From Halohasta litchfieldiae (GTDB taxonomy: Archaea; Halobacteriota; Halobacteria; Halobacteriales; Haloferacaceae), in the NCBI RefSeq assembly GCF_002788215.1, contig NZ_CP024845.1:2418001-2482000 (forward strand): a DNA stretch of 64,000 nucleotides, read 5' to 3'. Below are positions 26,109 through 35,099 of this stretch, one piece after another. A program made the position numbers and the translations under genes. The notes beneath the pieces are model-generated. The model did not search any database and was not told where the DNA came from. It was given only the letters and a program-made list of their open reading frames with translations. Every line of letters starts with the position of its first letter. The stretch's first letter is position 1.

Positions 26109-26141
26109 ATGTGTGCTCAGCCGAGTAACTCAGTCAACTGA
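26109..26141 (+). other. Micro-ORF with Shine-Dalgarno, abutting the HerA-like gene
   Basis: ATG at 26109 opens a ten-codon frame ending TGA at 26139-26141. The ATG of the next gene follows directly. GGAGG at 26100-26104 lies four bases before the micro-ORF start. Strong ribosome sites are uncommon in haloarchaea, so this could be a translated leader peptide that couples to the ATPase gene, or chance. Confidence 0.35.
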
Positions 26142-28280
26142 ATGAGTGACGAAGAAACGATTACGGTCGCTGACGTCAGCGCAGGACCGGGTGGCGCCGC
26201 AGATACCCCCGCCGGAACCCCGGTCGACCTCCCAGTCGTCGACATCCTAACCGGCCGCGGCTTTGTCACCGGCAAAAGCGGTAGCGGTAAATCCAACACG
26301 GTCTCGGTGATGTTGGAGAATCTGCTGGACAACAACTTTCCCGTGCTGATCGTCGACAGCGACGGCGAGTACTACGGCCTCAAAGAAGAGTACGAAGTCC
26401 TCCATGTCGGCGCGGACGACGAATGCGATATCCAAGTCACCGCCGATCATGCCGAAAAAATAGCTTCCCTTGCCCTCGAAGAGAACATCCCGATCATCCT
26501 CGATGTCTCGGGCTATTTGGACGATGATGACGCCGACCAACTGGTCTTAGAGACGACGCGACACCTCTTCGCCAAGGAGAAAAAACTCAAAAAACCTTTC
26601 TTGGTCGTCATCGAGGAGTGCCACGAGTACATCCCCGAGCAAAGCGGGATGGGCGAAGCCGGTAAGATGCTGATCAAGATCGGCAAGCGGGGGCGGAAAC
26701 ACGGTCTGGGAATCGTCGGGATCAGTCAGCGCCCAGCAGACGTAAAGAAGGATTTCATCACGCAATGTGATTGGCTCGTCTGGCACCGACTGACGTGGCG
26801 GAACGATACGAAAGTCGTCGGCCGAATTTTGGGCTCGGAGTACGCCGACGCCATCGAGGAGATGGGCGACGGCGAGGGCTTTCTGGTGGCCGACTGGGCG
26901 ACCGATATCCAGCGTGTCCAGTTCCACCGTAAGCGAACGTTCGATGCGGGAGCGACTCCCGGGCTCGAAGACTTCGAGCGACCCGAACTCAAATCCGTCA
27001 GCGGTGATCTGGTTTCGGAACTCACCGATATCTCCGACGAGAAGGAACGCCGCGAGAGCGAAATCGCGGATCTCCAGCAAGAATTAGACAAAAAGGAGGC
27101 CAAGATCCAACAGCTCGAAGACGAGCTCGAGGAGGCACGAGATCTGAGCCAGATGGCCGACCAGTTCGCTCAGGCGCTCCTCCAGCGCTCGGAGGCCCCT
27201 CACCGTGGTGGGCAGGGACGAAACTTCAATCGACCGGCCGAACAGGCTGATATCGAGGATTACCATCCCGAACAGTCGACCAACAACAGCGATGGTCCGA
27301 CTCCCACTGGCCAGACGCCAGCCGGCGATCCGGGCTTCGATCCGCTGATATCCGAGGCCGAACCCAGCCGTGAGGATGCCGAGGGACCATCCCAGCCGAC
27401 ACCGTCGGAGCCGACAGCCGACGAGCAGTCGGTCGACGATCCGATGGCTGCGCTGGGAGCCAGCACTGAGGCGTCGACAGCGACTGACGAGACTGACGAA
27501 ACCGACGAGACTGACGCTCCCAACGAGACCGACGCCCCCAACGAGACAGTTGACTCCGAGAAGATCCCGACCGACCCAATCGAGGCGCTCAACACCTCGG
27601 CGTTCGATTCGACCGACGGATCGACGTTCGATTTCTCGGCCGAGGAGTCGGCGTTCGACGGCACGGCCGGTGAATCCGCACCCGTCGACCCCTCGCCGGT
27701 CGACCCGAACCAAGTGAGCGGCCCGACTGACGCCGAGCGAAAACAGGCAGCCAGTGACTCGAAGTTCGGCACCGTCACACGCAAGGAAATCGCCGAAGAG
27801 GCGATGCAGTTCGCCGAGGCGGTCGAACTCGGCACCCGGGATGCGGTGGTCGACGAACTCCAAGAACGGATCGCGGGGCTTCCGGAGCTCTCGATTGGAA
27901 TGCTCAGACATTACCGAGAGGTAGGCAGTAGCAAGCCGCTCGCAGCACACAACGCAGCTGGCGGCGACGACAACCAACAGCTGGCCTACAGCCGGAACCG
28001 ACCGCTTCGACAGGCCCAGCTGATCCGCCACACCGGTCGCGGGCGCTATGCCTACGCAGTGCCGGAGCTGATCCGTGAGGCCTACGCCAACCAACTCGAC
28101 GACGAGGAGGTTGCGGCGATGGTCCAATCCATCGAATCCGTGTTCCGCGAGTCAGTCCCCGATCCGCGCGATGACGAGACTGTCGACGCCGACGAATCGG
28201 CGGTCACTACTGCGGATACTGACGGCTCAGCGGCCGATACTGACGACAGCGACGACTTGGGGTTCGGATTCGACCTATAA
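26142..28280 (+). CDS. HerA-like ATPase (DUF87) with acidic linker
   Basis: A 712-residue protein of the HerA/FtsK superfamily. Walker A is GKSGSGKS at 44-51 and Walker B VVIEECHE at 155-162. A coiled coil (about 290-345) follows, then a long disordered acidic region with repeats of TDETDE and NETDA (about 385-540), and a conserved helical C-terminal domain (about 550-680). It differs from classic HerA, which pairs with NurA nuclease in end resection; no NurA gene is next to it. Such haloarchaeal ATPases probably move DNA, but the role is not proven. Confidence 0.85.
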   Translation: MSDEETITVADVSAGPGGAADTPAGTPVDLPVVDILTGRGFVTGKSGSGKSNTVSVMLENLLDNNFPVLIVDSDGEYYGLKEEYEVLHVGADDECDIQVTADHAEKIASLALEENIPIILDVSGYLDDDDADQLVLETTRHLFAKEKKLKKPFLVVIEECHEYIPEQSGMGEAGKMLIKIGKRGRKHGLGIVGISQRPADVKKDFITQCDWLVWHRLTWRNDTKVVGRILGSEYADAIEEMGDGEGFLVADWATDIQRVQFHRKRTFDAGATPGLEDFERPELKSVSGDLVSELTDISDEKERRESEIADLQQELDKKEAKIQQLEDELEEARDLSQMADQFAQALLQRSEAPHRGGQGRNFNRPAEQADIEDYHPEQSTNNSDGPTPTGQTPAGDPGFDPLISEAEPSREDAEGPSQPTPSEPTADEQSVDDPMAALGASTEASTATDETDETDETDAPNETDAPNETVDSEKIPTDPIEALNTSAFDSTDGSTFDFSAEESAFDGTAGESAPVDPSPVDPNQVSGPTDAERKQAASDSKFGTVTRKEIAEEAMQFAEAVELGTRDAVVDELQERIAGLPELSIGMLRHYREVGSSKPLAAHNAAGGDDNQQLAYSRNRPLRQAQLIRHTGRGRYAYAVPELIREAYANQLDDEEVAAMVQSIESVFRESVPDPRDDETVDADESAVTTADTDGSAADTDDSDDLGFGFDL

Positions 28281-28310
28281 AACGAGTAGCACGGACCGCG
28301 ACGATCCTAT

Positions 28311-28955
28311 TTAGAGGTCCGAGACGAGGTCTTCGAGTGCCTCTTTCGGATCGTCGGCTTTGGCGACACCGCTGGCCAGCAGGATCCCTTCCGCGCCGAG
28401 TTCTTGGGCTGCGGTTACGTCTTCGCCAGTCGACACACCGGCACCACAGTAGACGTCGACCGACTCGTCGACCTCTTGAGCGGCTGCGACGGCGTCAGTG
28501 ACGATGTCGGGATCGCCGGAGGCAACCGAGACGTCGCCACCGATGAGCTCCGGCGGCTCGACAGCGACCGAGTCAGGACCGAGTGCGGCTGCGGCGGCGG
28601 TCTGTCGGGGGTTGTTCGCACAGACACAGGTTTCGAGATCGGCGCGTTCGGCCGCGCGGACCGAGGCGTCGATGTCGGCGAGTTTGCGGCGGTTCTCCGA
28701 GTGGTTGATCAGCGTACCGACCGCACCGGCGTCGGCGGCGGCCTCGGCGAGCGTGCTCCCGGTGAAACTGCCGTACTGGTTTGGCGAGACGTGCTGGGCC
28801 CACGTTTCGACGCCGGTGTCGGCGACCGCGCTGATCTGGGAGGCCTGCGGCGAGACGGCGATACGGACGCCGGACTCGTCGGCGACTTCCTTGGCGGCTT
28901 TGGCGACGGCAATTGGATCACACGGATACGCCTTGAGGTTCACTAAGATGAACAT
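28311..28955 (-). CDS. tpiA: Triosephosphate isomerase, archaeal short form
   Basis: A 214-residue TIM barrel that interconverts dihydroxyacetone phosphate and glyceraldehyde 3-phosphate. Catalytic residues are Lys8 in NLKAY, His85 in INHSENR and Glu133 in AVEPPELIG; the phosphate loop is [10 protein letters not shown] (171-180). The length fits the archaeal subtype, which lacks helices of the bacterial enzyme. The start is the ATG at 28955; an upstream in-frame GTG/ATG at 28991 would add a non-conserved tail. Confidence 0.95.
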   Translation of the reverse strand: MFILVNLKAYPCDPIAVAKAAKEVADESGVRIAVSPQASQISAVADTGVETWAQHVSPNQYGSFTGSTLAEAAADAGAVGTLINHSENRRKLADIDASVRAAERADLETCVCANNPRQTAAAAALGPDSVAVEPPELIGGDVSVASGDPDIVTDAVAAAQEVDESVDVYCGAGVSTGEDVTAAQELGAEGILLASGVAKADDPKEALEDLVSDL

Positions 28956-29079
28956 ACCACATAACGTGTCGCCCCCGTCAAATAGGTTCATCTTTCAGGC
29001 AACAGACTGTGACAGAATTTGCCACATCTATGTCGACTCCACAGAAATGGTTTGCAGAAACAACCGCGTCGACGATGGC

Positions 29080-29607
29080 TCAGTCTTTGCGCTCGACGAC
29101 GTCACCGAGGGTCATCGACTGGCCGGAGCCGCTGGACCACTCGGTGTCTTCGACATCGGCACCCTCTGTCAGAGTGATGTCGAGTTTCTTTTCGAGTTTT
29201 GCCTTGACGTCATCGCTCGGGAGGATGTCGCCGCGTTCGAGTTTCCGGATGAGACTCGCCTTCTCGTTGAGTTGGTTGGCGAGTTCCTCTTGGGTGAGGT
29301 CGATTGATTCTCTACCGTTGCGGATGCGGTCGTCGTAGTCGGCGGCGAGTTCGTCCATGTCGTCGAACATGTCCTTTTTGCGCCGCGTCGACCCGCTGGA
29401 GCCGCCACTACCGGAGCTCCCGCCCGAGGAGTTCGAGGTCCCACTACTCGATGAGGTGGAGTACTTGCTGGTACTCGAAGAGGAGGTCTGGGTTTCGACG
29501 GCGGTCCCGAACCCTTCGCAGTTCTCGCAGAGGTCCAGTTCCGCACCCTCGACTTTGGTGGTGGTAAGAGACGACTCGTTGGCACCACACATCTCACATT
29601 GGGGCAT
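29080..29607 (-). CDS. Multiprotein bridging factor 1 (MBF1)-type HTH protein
   Basis: A protein of about 175 residues with an N-terminal zinc ribbon (CEMC and CENC), a Ser/Gly-rich linker with near-repeats (about 45-80), and an XRE-type helix-turn-helix (about 95-155) in RESIDLTQEELANQLN. This zinc ribbon plus HTH order is typical of archaeal MBF1, a factor thought to act in stress responses or on the ribosome. An ATG at 29613 would add two residues. Starts and neighbours show no operon. Confidence 0.88.
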   Translation of the reverse strand: MPQCEMCGANESSLTTTKVEGAELDLCENCEGFGTAVETQTSSSSTSKYSTSSSSGTSNSSGGSSGSGGSSGSTRRKKDMFDDMDELAADYDDRIRNGRESIDLTQEELANQLNEKASLIRKLERGDILPSDDVKAKLEKKLDITLTEGADVEDTEWSSGSGQSMTLGDVVERKD

Positions 29608-29652
29608 ACTCATCGGTAACGTGCGACCCTGTATAAAGCATGCGCCGCGGGC

Positions 29653-30255
29653 CTACAGGTCGCCCCATGCGCCCCAGAACCGTTGGAGCGCAGTCAGATG
29701 GCCAACCACGGCGAAAAAGACGAGCAGCAGTTCGATCACACCGTAGCCAGCGACAATCGGCACGGTGTACACCGCGGCAACGAGCCCAGCGACCGTAATC
29801 AACACGAGTCGGTCTGCCCGACCGACAAGCCCGCCGTAGGCCCGACCAAGGCCGACTGCCTGTATCTGGGTGCCGAGATACGATGTCATCAGCACGCCCG
29901 TCACCGCGAGGAATCCGAGCGCGAAGTTGTCGACACCCGCTGCCAGTCCACCGATAATAATCAGGTCAGCATAGCGGTCGATCACGTGATCGAGCAGGTC
30001 GCCGCCGTCGGAGGCGATCCCCTGCTTGCGGGCGAGTGCGCCGTCGACCAGATCTAACCACCCATTGAGCAACACGAGGAGGCCACCCACCGCGTACCAC
30101 TGCGGGGTTCCGGCGACAAAGGCCGCCGCAGCCGCCCCCGCGACGCCGAGCGAGAGCACGCTCACGCTGTTGGGCGACAGCCCGAGGCTGTCGGCTGCGG
30201 TCACAAACGGTGTCAACATGCGTTCGGCCACCGGGCGGAACTTATCGAGTGTCAT
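29653..30255 (-). CDS. CDP-alcohol phosphatidyltransferase (archaeal lipid head group)
   Basis: A 200-residue membrane enzyme with the full family motif D68-x2-D71-G-x2-A-R-x8-G-x3-D89-x3-D93 and about five to six hydrophobic helices. It would join CDP-archaeol to a polar alcohol such as inositol phosphate, glycerol phosphate or serine; the acceptor is not readable. The start overlaps the AK6-like gene stop by four bases. The gene is third in the hisC operon. Confidence 0.88.
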   Translation of the reverse strand: MTLDKFRPVAERMLTPFVTAADSLGLSPNSVSVLSLGVAGAAAAAFVAGTPQWYAVGGLLVLLNGWLDLVDGALARKQGIASDGGDLLDHVIDRYADLIIIGGLAAGVDNFALGFLAVTGVLMTSYLGTQIQAVGLGRAYGGLVGRADRLVLITVAGLVAAVYTVPIVAGYGVIELLLVFFAVVGHLTALQRFWGAWGDL

Positions 30256-30797
30256 GGCAGAAGATACCCCGTGAAGTCGACGTTGCCCGCACTGGGCGAC
30301 CGATCACCGTCGATTACGGCCACGATCTCGTCGGCGACTGCCTCTGGATCGCGGCCAGTGGTGTCGATCTCGTAGACGGCGTCCTGACCGTGCTGGTCGA
30401 CAGCCTCTGAGAGTACGACATCAAGCGCCTCGCTTTCGGCGTTTTCTTTGGCCTTTTGCTCGGAGTCACCGCGTTCGCTGAGCCGATCTTCAAGCACGGA
30501 TGGCTCACAGCGAAGCACGATCACACGGTCGACATCGAAATGATGGGCGAGATGGGATTCGAGGAGTCCATCCCAGTCGCCGAGGTGATTTTTGACGGCC
30601 TCGATATCTGTTATTAGGGAGTCATCACGGTCGACGTCCCGCTCGCTCCACAGATCGTACTCCTTGATTTCGTCGTTGAGATGGATGACGGGGATGTCGA
30701 CGCCACGCTCGGCCAGTAGCTCCGTGGCCGTCGTTTTGCCGGTGCCGGGCGTTCCAGTCACCGCAATCTTCAGCGGCTCCGACTGATCATCGCTCAT
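30252..30797 (-). CDS. Adenylate kinase-like NTPase, AK6/Fap7 family
   Basis: A 181-residue protein with Walker A GTPGTGKT (15-22) and the Fap7-like pattern IPVIHLNDEIKEYDLW. Fap7/AK6 enzymes bind uS11 and act in late maturation of the small ribosomal subunit, as well as phosphotransfer. It lies between hisC and the lipid transferase with four-base overlaps on both sides, so co-translation is likely. No functional link to its neighbours is obvious. Confidence 0.88.
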   Translation of the reverse strand: MSDDQSEPLKIAVTGTPGTGKTTATELLAERGVDIPVIHLNDEIKEYDLWSERDVDRDDSLITDIEAVKNHLGDWDGLLESHLAHHFDVDRVIVLRCEPSVLEDRLSERGDSEQKAKENAESEALDVVLSEAVDQHGQDAVYEIDTTGRDPEAVADEIVAVIDGDRSPSAGNVDFTGYLLP

Positions 30798-31882
30798 GTC
30801 GGAGCCACCTCTGCCAGAATTCCGTTGATCGTCTCGACGGCCGTCTTCGTCTCCTCGCGGGTGCCACAGGAGATGCGGACACAGCCGGGAAGGCCGAAGC
30901 TACTGCAGTCCCGGATGATGACGCCTTCCTCTTGGCTCCGTTCTGCGACACGGCTTGCGTCGCCAACGTCGACCAAGACAAAATTCCCCGCGCTCTCGAA
31001 GGTCGGCGCATCGAGGTTCTCGTACATGTACTCGCGTGCCCACTTTGCGGTCTCGACCGAGTGGTCGACGTGGTCGTCGTCATCGAGAGCAGCGAGTCCG
31101 GCCCGGTAGGCGAGTTCGTTGGCCGCAAACGGCGTGTTGACGCGGGCGTAGGCGTCGGCCCAAGCCTCGGGTACAGCCGCGTAGCCGATCCGGAGTCCAG
31201 CCAGCCCGTAGGCTTTCGAGAACGTCCGGAGGACCGCGAGGTTTTCGAACTCCGAGAGGAGACCGATGCTGCTGGGTCGGTCGGAGTACTCACCGTAGGC
31301 CTCATCGACGACGACCAGCGTCTGGTCGTCGACTGCGTTGAGGAGCGTCGTGATCTCCTCGCGGCTCCATTCGGTGCCGGTCGGGTTGTGCGGCGAGGTG
31401 AGATGGACGATTCGCTCGCCGTCGTAGGCATCAAGGACGATGTCGGCAGTCTGTTGGAACGCGCCGTCCTTCGAGAGGTCGTACTCGGCGACCTCGCCGT
31501 GGTGGTGGCGAGCGCTCATCGAGTAGTAGGAGAAACCGGGCGAGGGGACGAGAACGGAGTCGCCGGGTTCGAGCATCGCTCGCGAGAGGTAGTCGATTGC
31601 GCCGTCGGCACCCGGTGTGACCCAGATCTGATTTGCGGAGAGGTCCCACTTATCGGCCAGTTTTTCGGTGAGATCAGTGTGGGCGGCTTTCGGGTAGACG
31701 TGGAGGCCCTCATTGGCGCGTGTCGTGACGGCGTCGACGGCCTTCGGACTGGTGCCGTGAGGGTTTTCGTTCGACGAGAGTTTGATCAACTCGTCTGGAT
31801 CGAGTCCGAGGTCACGAGCGACCTCCTCGATCCCCCGGCCCGGCACGTACGGGCTGGTCGCGGAGAGATCCCGTGGTTGCAT
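30794..31882 (-). CDS. hisC: Histidinol-phosphate aminotransferase
   Basis: A 362-residue PLP enzyme of histidine synthesis that makes histidinol phosphate from imidazole acetol phosphate and glutamate. Marks are SSNENPHG (36-43), HNPTG (165-169), VVDEAYGEY (191-199) and the PLP lysine 223 in RTFSKAYGLAGLRIGY. It is the promoter-proximal gene of a three-gene operon. No other his gene is in the window, which is common in haloarchaea. Confidence 0.93.
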   Translation of the reverse strand: MQPRDLSATSPYVPGRGIEEVARDLGLDPDELIKLSSNENPHGTSPKAVDAVTTRANEGLHVYPKAAHTDLTEKLADKWDLSANQIWVTPGADGAIDYLSRAMLEPGDSVLVPSPGFSYYSMSARHHHGEVAEYDLSKDGAFQQTADIVLDAYDGERIVHLTSPHNPTGTEWSREEITTLLNAVDDQTLVVVDEAYGEYSDRPSSIGLLSEFENLAVLRTFSKAYGLAGLRIGYAAVPEAWADAYARVNTPFAANELAYRAGLAALDDDDHVDHSVETAKWAREYMYENLDAPTFESAGNFVLVDVGDASRVAERSQEEGVIIRDCSSFGLPGCVRISCGTREETKTAVETINGILAEVAPT

Positions 31883-31948
31883 AGTCGTTGGAAGCAGACC
31901 CCCGCCCTTAAACGTGCTTACACAACCTGTGGGCGCGTGTGTGAGGGG

Positions 31949-32293
31949 TTAGGTCGAAGTGTCGGCCTCAACACTGACACGCTCTGCATCCGGCCCAAAC
32001 TCCGATTCGAGCAGGTCGGGGACATCCTCCGGCTGGACATCGGAATACCACTCGTTGCGTGGCTGGATCGAAATCGCGGTTCCCCCCTCGCTACAGAGGC
32101 CGAGACAGTCCGTTTCGGTGACCGAGACGGTCGACCAGAACGCATCCCGGTCTCGAAGCCACGATTTGACGGCTGTGAACGTTTCCTCGCCGCCAGCCTC
32201 AGCACAGCAAGCGTACCCGGAGTCTCGCTCTTGTGTACAGACGAACACGTGGGAATCGAGTCGCTCTCTGTGTTCGTCGGTTCGGTGTTTCAT
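31949..32293 (-). CDS. Thioredoxin-like [2Fe-2S] ferredoxin domain protein
   Basis: A 114-residue protein with the thioredoxin-like 2Fe-2S layout: an early VFVCTQ and CC pair in YACCAEAG, and a second pair in DCLGLC. The C-terminal half has SIQPRNEWY as seen in (2Fe-2S) ferredoxins. The start ATG overlaps the cbtA stop (ATGA), so it belongs to the cobalt transporter operon. In haloarchaea such ferredoxins are seen in cobalamin gene clusters, so a role in cobalt reduction or in B12 synthesis is possible but inferred. Confidence 0.82.
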   Translation of the reverse strand: MKHRTDEHRERLDSHVFVCTQERDSGYACCAEAGGEETFTAVKSWLRDRDAFWSTVSVTETDCLGLCSEGGTAISIQPRNEWYSDVQPEDVPDLLESEFGPDAERVSVEADTST

Positions 32294-33012
32294 GCTGACT
32301 CCGGGGTTGGCTCGGTCGACTGAGAGATGGCGGCGGCATCCCGTCGCTGGAGCCAACTGAACGTCGCCGCGATCAGCAGCCAGATACCTGCCTGCCCGAC
32401 GGCGACCATCGCCTGAAAGGCTACGACGAGATCAGTCGACAGTCCCGGATGGCTGACGGTGGTCGGCGTCAGCACTGGCAGGAGGATGATCGTCCCAACG
32501 ATGGGGACCAGCCCAGCAGCTATACGGAGAAGCCGATGTCGGGAAGCGGTTCGTCGGTAGATCTCGACAGCGGCCACCGAGATGGCGGCTCCGACGAGGA
32601 CGAGGCCGCCGTAGACGGCCAGCCGGGCGTCGACGCTGTAGAGCTGTTCGGAGGCGGGAGTTGCGGGCGGAAGCACCAGCCACGGTGTCAGCGAAACAGT
32701 CAGCAAACCCACCCCGGCGAGCAGGTAGGGTTTGACCGCCTTCCTACCGGGGACGGCGGGTTCGAGCAGAAAGAACGCCAGCGCGAACAGGCCACCGAGG
32801 AAAATACCCCACAGCAACCCGCCGCCCACACTCACGATATTCGTCGTCGACTCGGCGACAATAGCGGTTGATTCGCCCGCGGCATGGCTGTGGTCGTGCT
32901 GTAGCTCATGGATCGACTCGATCAGTGGGTTTGCCACGACGGAGAGAAACAAGCCGTAGGCTCCTCCGGCGACCCCGCCTGCGAGCACGCCTTGCTTGAG
33001 GTAGTCGATCAT
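32290..33012 (-). CDS. cbtA: Cobalt transporter subunit CbtA-type
   Basis: A 240-residue membrane protein with about six helices and the family start YLKQGVLAGGVAGGAYGLF. A His-rich stretch HELQHDHSHAAGE lies between the first and second helices, suited to metal binding. It lies three bases after CbtB, the usual partner. CbtAB are predicted cobalt importers in cobalamin-producing microbes. Controls such as a B12 riboswitch were not seen here. Confidence 0.88.
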   Translation of the reverse strand: MIDYLKQGVLAGGVAGGAYGLFLSVVANPLIESIHELQHDHSHAAGESTAIVAESTTNIVSVGGGLLWGIFLGGLFALAFFLLEPAVPGRKAVKPYLLAGVGLLTVSLTPWLVLPPATPASEQLYSVDARLAVYGGLVLVGAAISVAAVEIYRRTASRHRLLRIAAGLVPIVGTIILLPVLTPTTVSHPGLSTDLVVAFQAMVAVGQAGIWLLIAATFSWLQRRDAAAISQSTEPTPESA

Positions 33013-33015
33013 CGA

Positions 33016-33204
33016 TCAGTGGCAGACGACGCCAGCAGCGTGTCGGAAGTTGTGCAGCGACTCGTGGGCCAGCGGCTCTTGGAGGACGACCAGCGCGAAC
33101 GTGATCGCGGTGGCAAACGTAAGGAGTGTTGCAGCCTGAATCGGCGTCACGGTCGCTCGTGCGGTCTGGATGCGGTCGGCAACGGTGTCGTCAGTGGAAG
33201 TCAT
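33016..33204 (-). CDS. cbtB: Cobalt transporter subunit CbtB-type
   Basis: A 62-residue single-helix protein ending in HESLHNFRHAAGVVCH. The conserved histidines after one membrane helix are the mark of CbtB. It opens the cbtB-cbtA-ferredoxin operon. The upstream sequence 33205-33249 has AATCTAATTTTCAG, an AT-rich promoter candidate. Confidence 0.85.
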   Translation of the reverse strand: MTSTDDTVADRIQTARATVTPIQAATLLTFATAITFALVVLQEPLAHESLHNFRHAAGVVCH

Positions 33205-33249
33205 AAACTCTACTTGCCTTACTGAAAATTAGATTGTAAAGCTTGTGAT

Positions 33250-34242
33250 TCAGCGAGGTCGCTGTTCGGACGGTGTCGACTGCTCGGCCCACGATGGCTG
33301 CTGTCCATCGACCGAGACCGCTGCTCGACCACTGGTTTCGTCGAACACGTGGTGGGTTCGCGGGTAGGCAATCGAAACGTCCGTCTCGTCGAGTTCCGTC
33401 TTGATACGTCGGTACACTTTCGACCGGGCTCGTTTCGGATGATACGGCTCGAAGACCCAGAACCGAAGTTCGATGTCGACGCCGTGATCACCGAAATCAG
33501 TAACAAAGGTGGTCGGAGCCGCCGGATATCGGTTGCCACCCAGTCTGATCGAGGGCCCGCCGTCGATTACCTCGTCGACTGTTCGGCCAGCCCGTTCGAT
33601 TCGGCTGAGTGCCGTTTCGAGATCGCTTTCGTAAGTGACGGTGAGTTCGAGCGTAAGCCACGAGCGTTCGTCGGCTTCGCTGTAGTTGATCACATCCCGG
33701 CGGTGGATGCTATCGTTCGGGATCACGAGCGTCGTGTTTTCGAGGGTGTGGACTTTCGTATACCGAAGCGTGATTTCCTTGACGTACCCTAACTGGTCGG
33801 TGTCGACGAGTTCGATCATGTCGCCGACCTCGTAGGGTCGATTCACGAGGACGAACAGTCCGTTGATCAGGCTCCCGAGAAGCGGCGCGAGAATGTAGGC
33901 GATAGCCGCCGTCAACACAGTGACCGACAGCAGGATGTTTTCGGGCTCATACCCGAAGACATTGGCCACCGCAAACAATGCCAGCACCATCACAATCGCC
34001 CGCAAGACGCCAAGGAGTGTCTCTGCGACACTCACACGTTGGAGTAGCTTGACGAACTGCGGACGGATCAGTCGGGCAACATACTTCGCGCCATACCAGC
34101 CCACGACGAGAATGAGCACGGCAACGAACCACGGCATGCTCGGTCGGAGCATCTCGGAGATGAACTGGCCGAGTCCAGATTGGAGCAGACGAATCATACG
34201 GTCGACTGATTTGCCGCCGAGGGAGACAGGGTTACTGTCCAC
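33250..34242 (-). CDS. mscS: Mechanosensitive ion channel, MscS family
   Basis: A 330-residue protein with an N-terminal helix region (about 20-115), the pore-lining TM3 with ILAPLLGSLINGLFVLV, and the beta domain DMIELVDTDQLGYVKEITLRYTKV, then an alpha/beta C-terminal domain. It opens at high membrane tension to release solutes during dilution. A paralogue lies at 52773-53906; they share the core pattern GDMIEL...TLRYTK versus GDMIEL...TIRYTK, but have different N- and C-termini. Confidence 0.9.
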   Translation of the reverse strand: MDSNPVSLGGKSVDRMIRLLQSGLGQFISEMLRPSMPWFVAVLILVVGWYGAKYVARLIRPQFVKLLQRVSVAETLLGVLRAIVMVLALFAVANVFGYEPENILLSVTVLTAAIAYILAPLLGSLINGLFVLVNRPYEVGDMIELVDTDQLGYVKEITLRYTKVHTLENTTLVIPNDSIHRRDVINYSEADERSWLTLELTVTYESDLETALSRIERAGRTVDEVIDGGPSIRLGGNRYPAAPTTFVTDFGDHGVDIELRFWVFEPYHPKRARSKVYRRIKTELDETDVSIAYPRTHHVFDETSGRAAVSVDGQQPSWAEQSTPSEQRPR

Positions 34243-34300
34243 CTATCAACGGCGTAGGCGTCGGCTACCGGCGTCGTAGCTGCCGACTACCGACGGATAC

Positions 34301-35038
34301 TCACCGACTGGGTGATCGCACATCGTGTTCCAGCGTGCCGATCCCTTCGATGTCGACCTCGACGTGGTCGCCATCCGACAGCGGACCAACCCCTGCAGGC
34401 GTTCCGGTCGAGATCACATCTCCAGCCTCTAGGGTGAGATGGGTCGTGATTTCGGCGATCAATTCAGGGACTGAAAAGAAAAATTGGTCAATCGACGAGG
34501 CCTGTTTCGTCTCGCCGTTGACTCGGAGTTCGATTGTCGCGTCGTCTGGGACCTCGTCGGGCGTCGCCACGACCGGCCCCATCGGGGCGGCGTTGTCGAA
34601 GGCCTTGCCGCGGACCCAGTTTTGCTCAGTGTCTTGGTCGTCCCGATTCGAGATGTCGTTGAGACAAGTGTAGCCCTCGACAACATCCATTGCCTCCTCT
34701 ACTGCGACGTTCCGGCACTGCTCGCCGATCACGACCGCGAGTTCGGCCTCCCAGTCGACGCGCTGTTTGCCTGCTGGCAGAGTCACCGTATCGCCGTGTG
34801 TCGAGACCGTGTTCGGCGTTTTGAGAAACAGCAGCGGTCGGTCCGGCACATCCTTATCGCGTTCGGCCGCGTGGTCGGCGTAGTTGAGCCCCACACAGAC
34901 GATCTTGGTTGGGTCGGTCGGGGACAGAACGTCGACCTCGCTTACCTCGTACTGCTGGTCACCAAACTGAACGGTGCCGTCATCGAACGTCCCACGTCGA
35001 ACCGAGCCAGCCGGGTCGCGGAAGCGGAGATACTTCAT
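34301..35038 (-). CDS. Fumarylacetoacetate hydrolase family enzyme
   Basis: A 245-residue protein of the FAH superfamily. Visible are CVGLNYADHA (48-57), the metal ligands Glu97 and Glu99 in DWEAELAVVIG, Asp128 and Lys145, and the C-terminal GDVISTGTPAGVG. Members split acylpyruvates or act as oxaloacetate decarboxylases or tautomerases; the substrate is not determined. The ATG at 35038 is used; the open frame further upstream is antisense to RaSEA. Confidence 0.88.
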   Translation of the reverse strand: MKYLRFRDPAGSVRRGTFDDGTVQFGDQQYEVSEVDVLSPTDPTKIVCVGLNYADHAAERDKDVPDRPLLFLKTPNTVSTHGDTVTLPAGKQRVDWEAELAVVIGEQCRNVAVEEAMDVVEGYTCLNDISNRDDQDTEQNWVRGKAFDNAAPMGPVVATPDEVPDDATIELRVNGETKQASSIDQFFFSVPELIAEITTHLTLEAGDVISTGTPAGVGPLSDGDHVEVDIEGIGTLEHDVRSPSR

Positions 35039-35099
35039 AACGGAGGGATTCGTTGAACGAGTAAAAACGTTTACCAGCGAGGAGTTGGGTAGGCTCCGG

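Noticed and set aside
27480-27560. CRISPR-like short repeats
   Set aside because: These repeats encode TDETDE/NETDA linkers within the HerA-like ATPase frame, with no spacers.
28956-29079. TrmB site upstream of tpiA
   Set aside because: No TACT-N7/8-GAGTA match was found on either strand of the gap.
30932-32323. Long plus-strand open frame of 463 codons
   Set aside because: It is antisense to hisC and the 2Fe-2S gene and has no recognisable motif.
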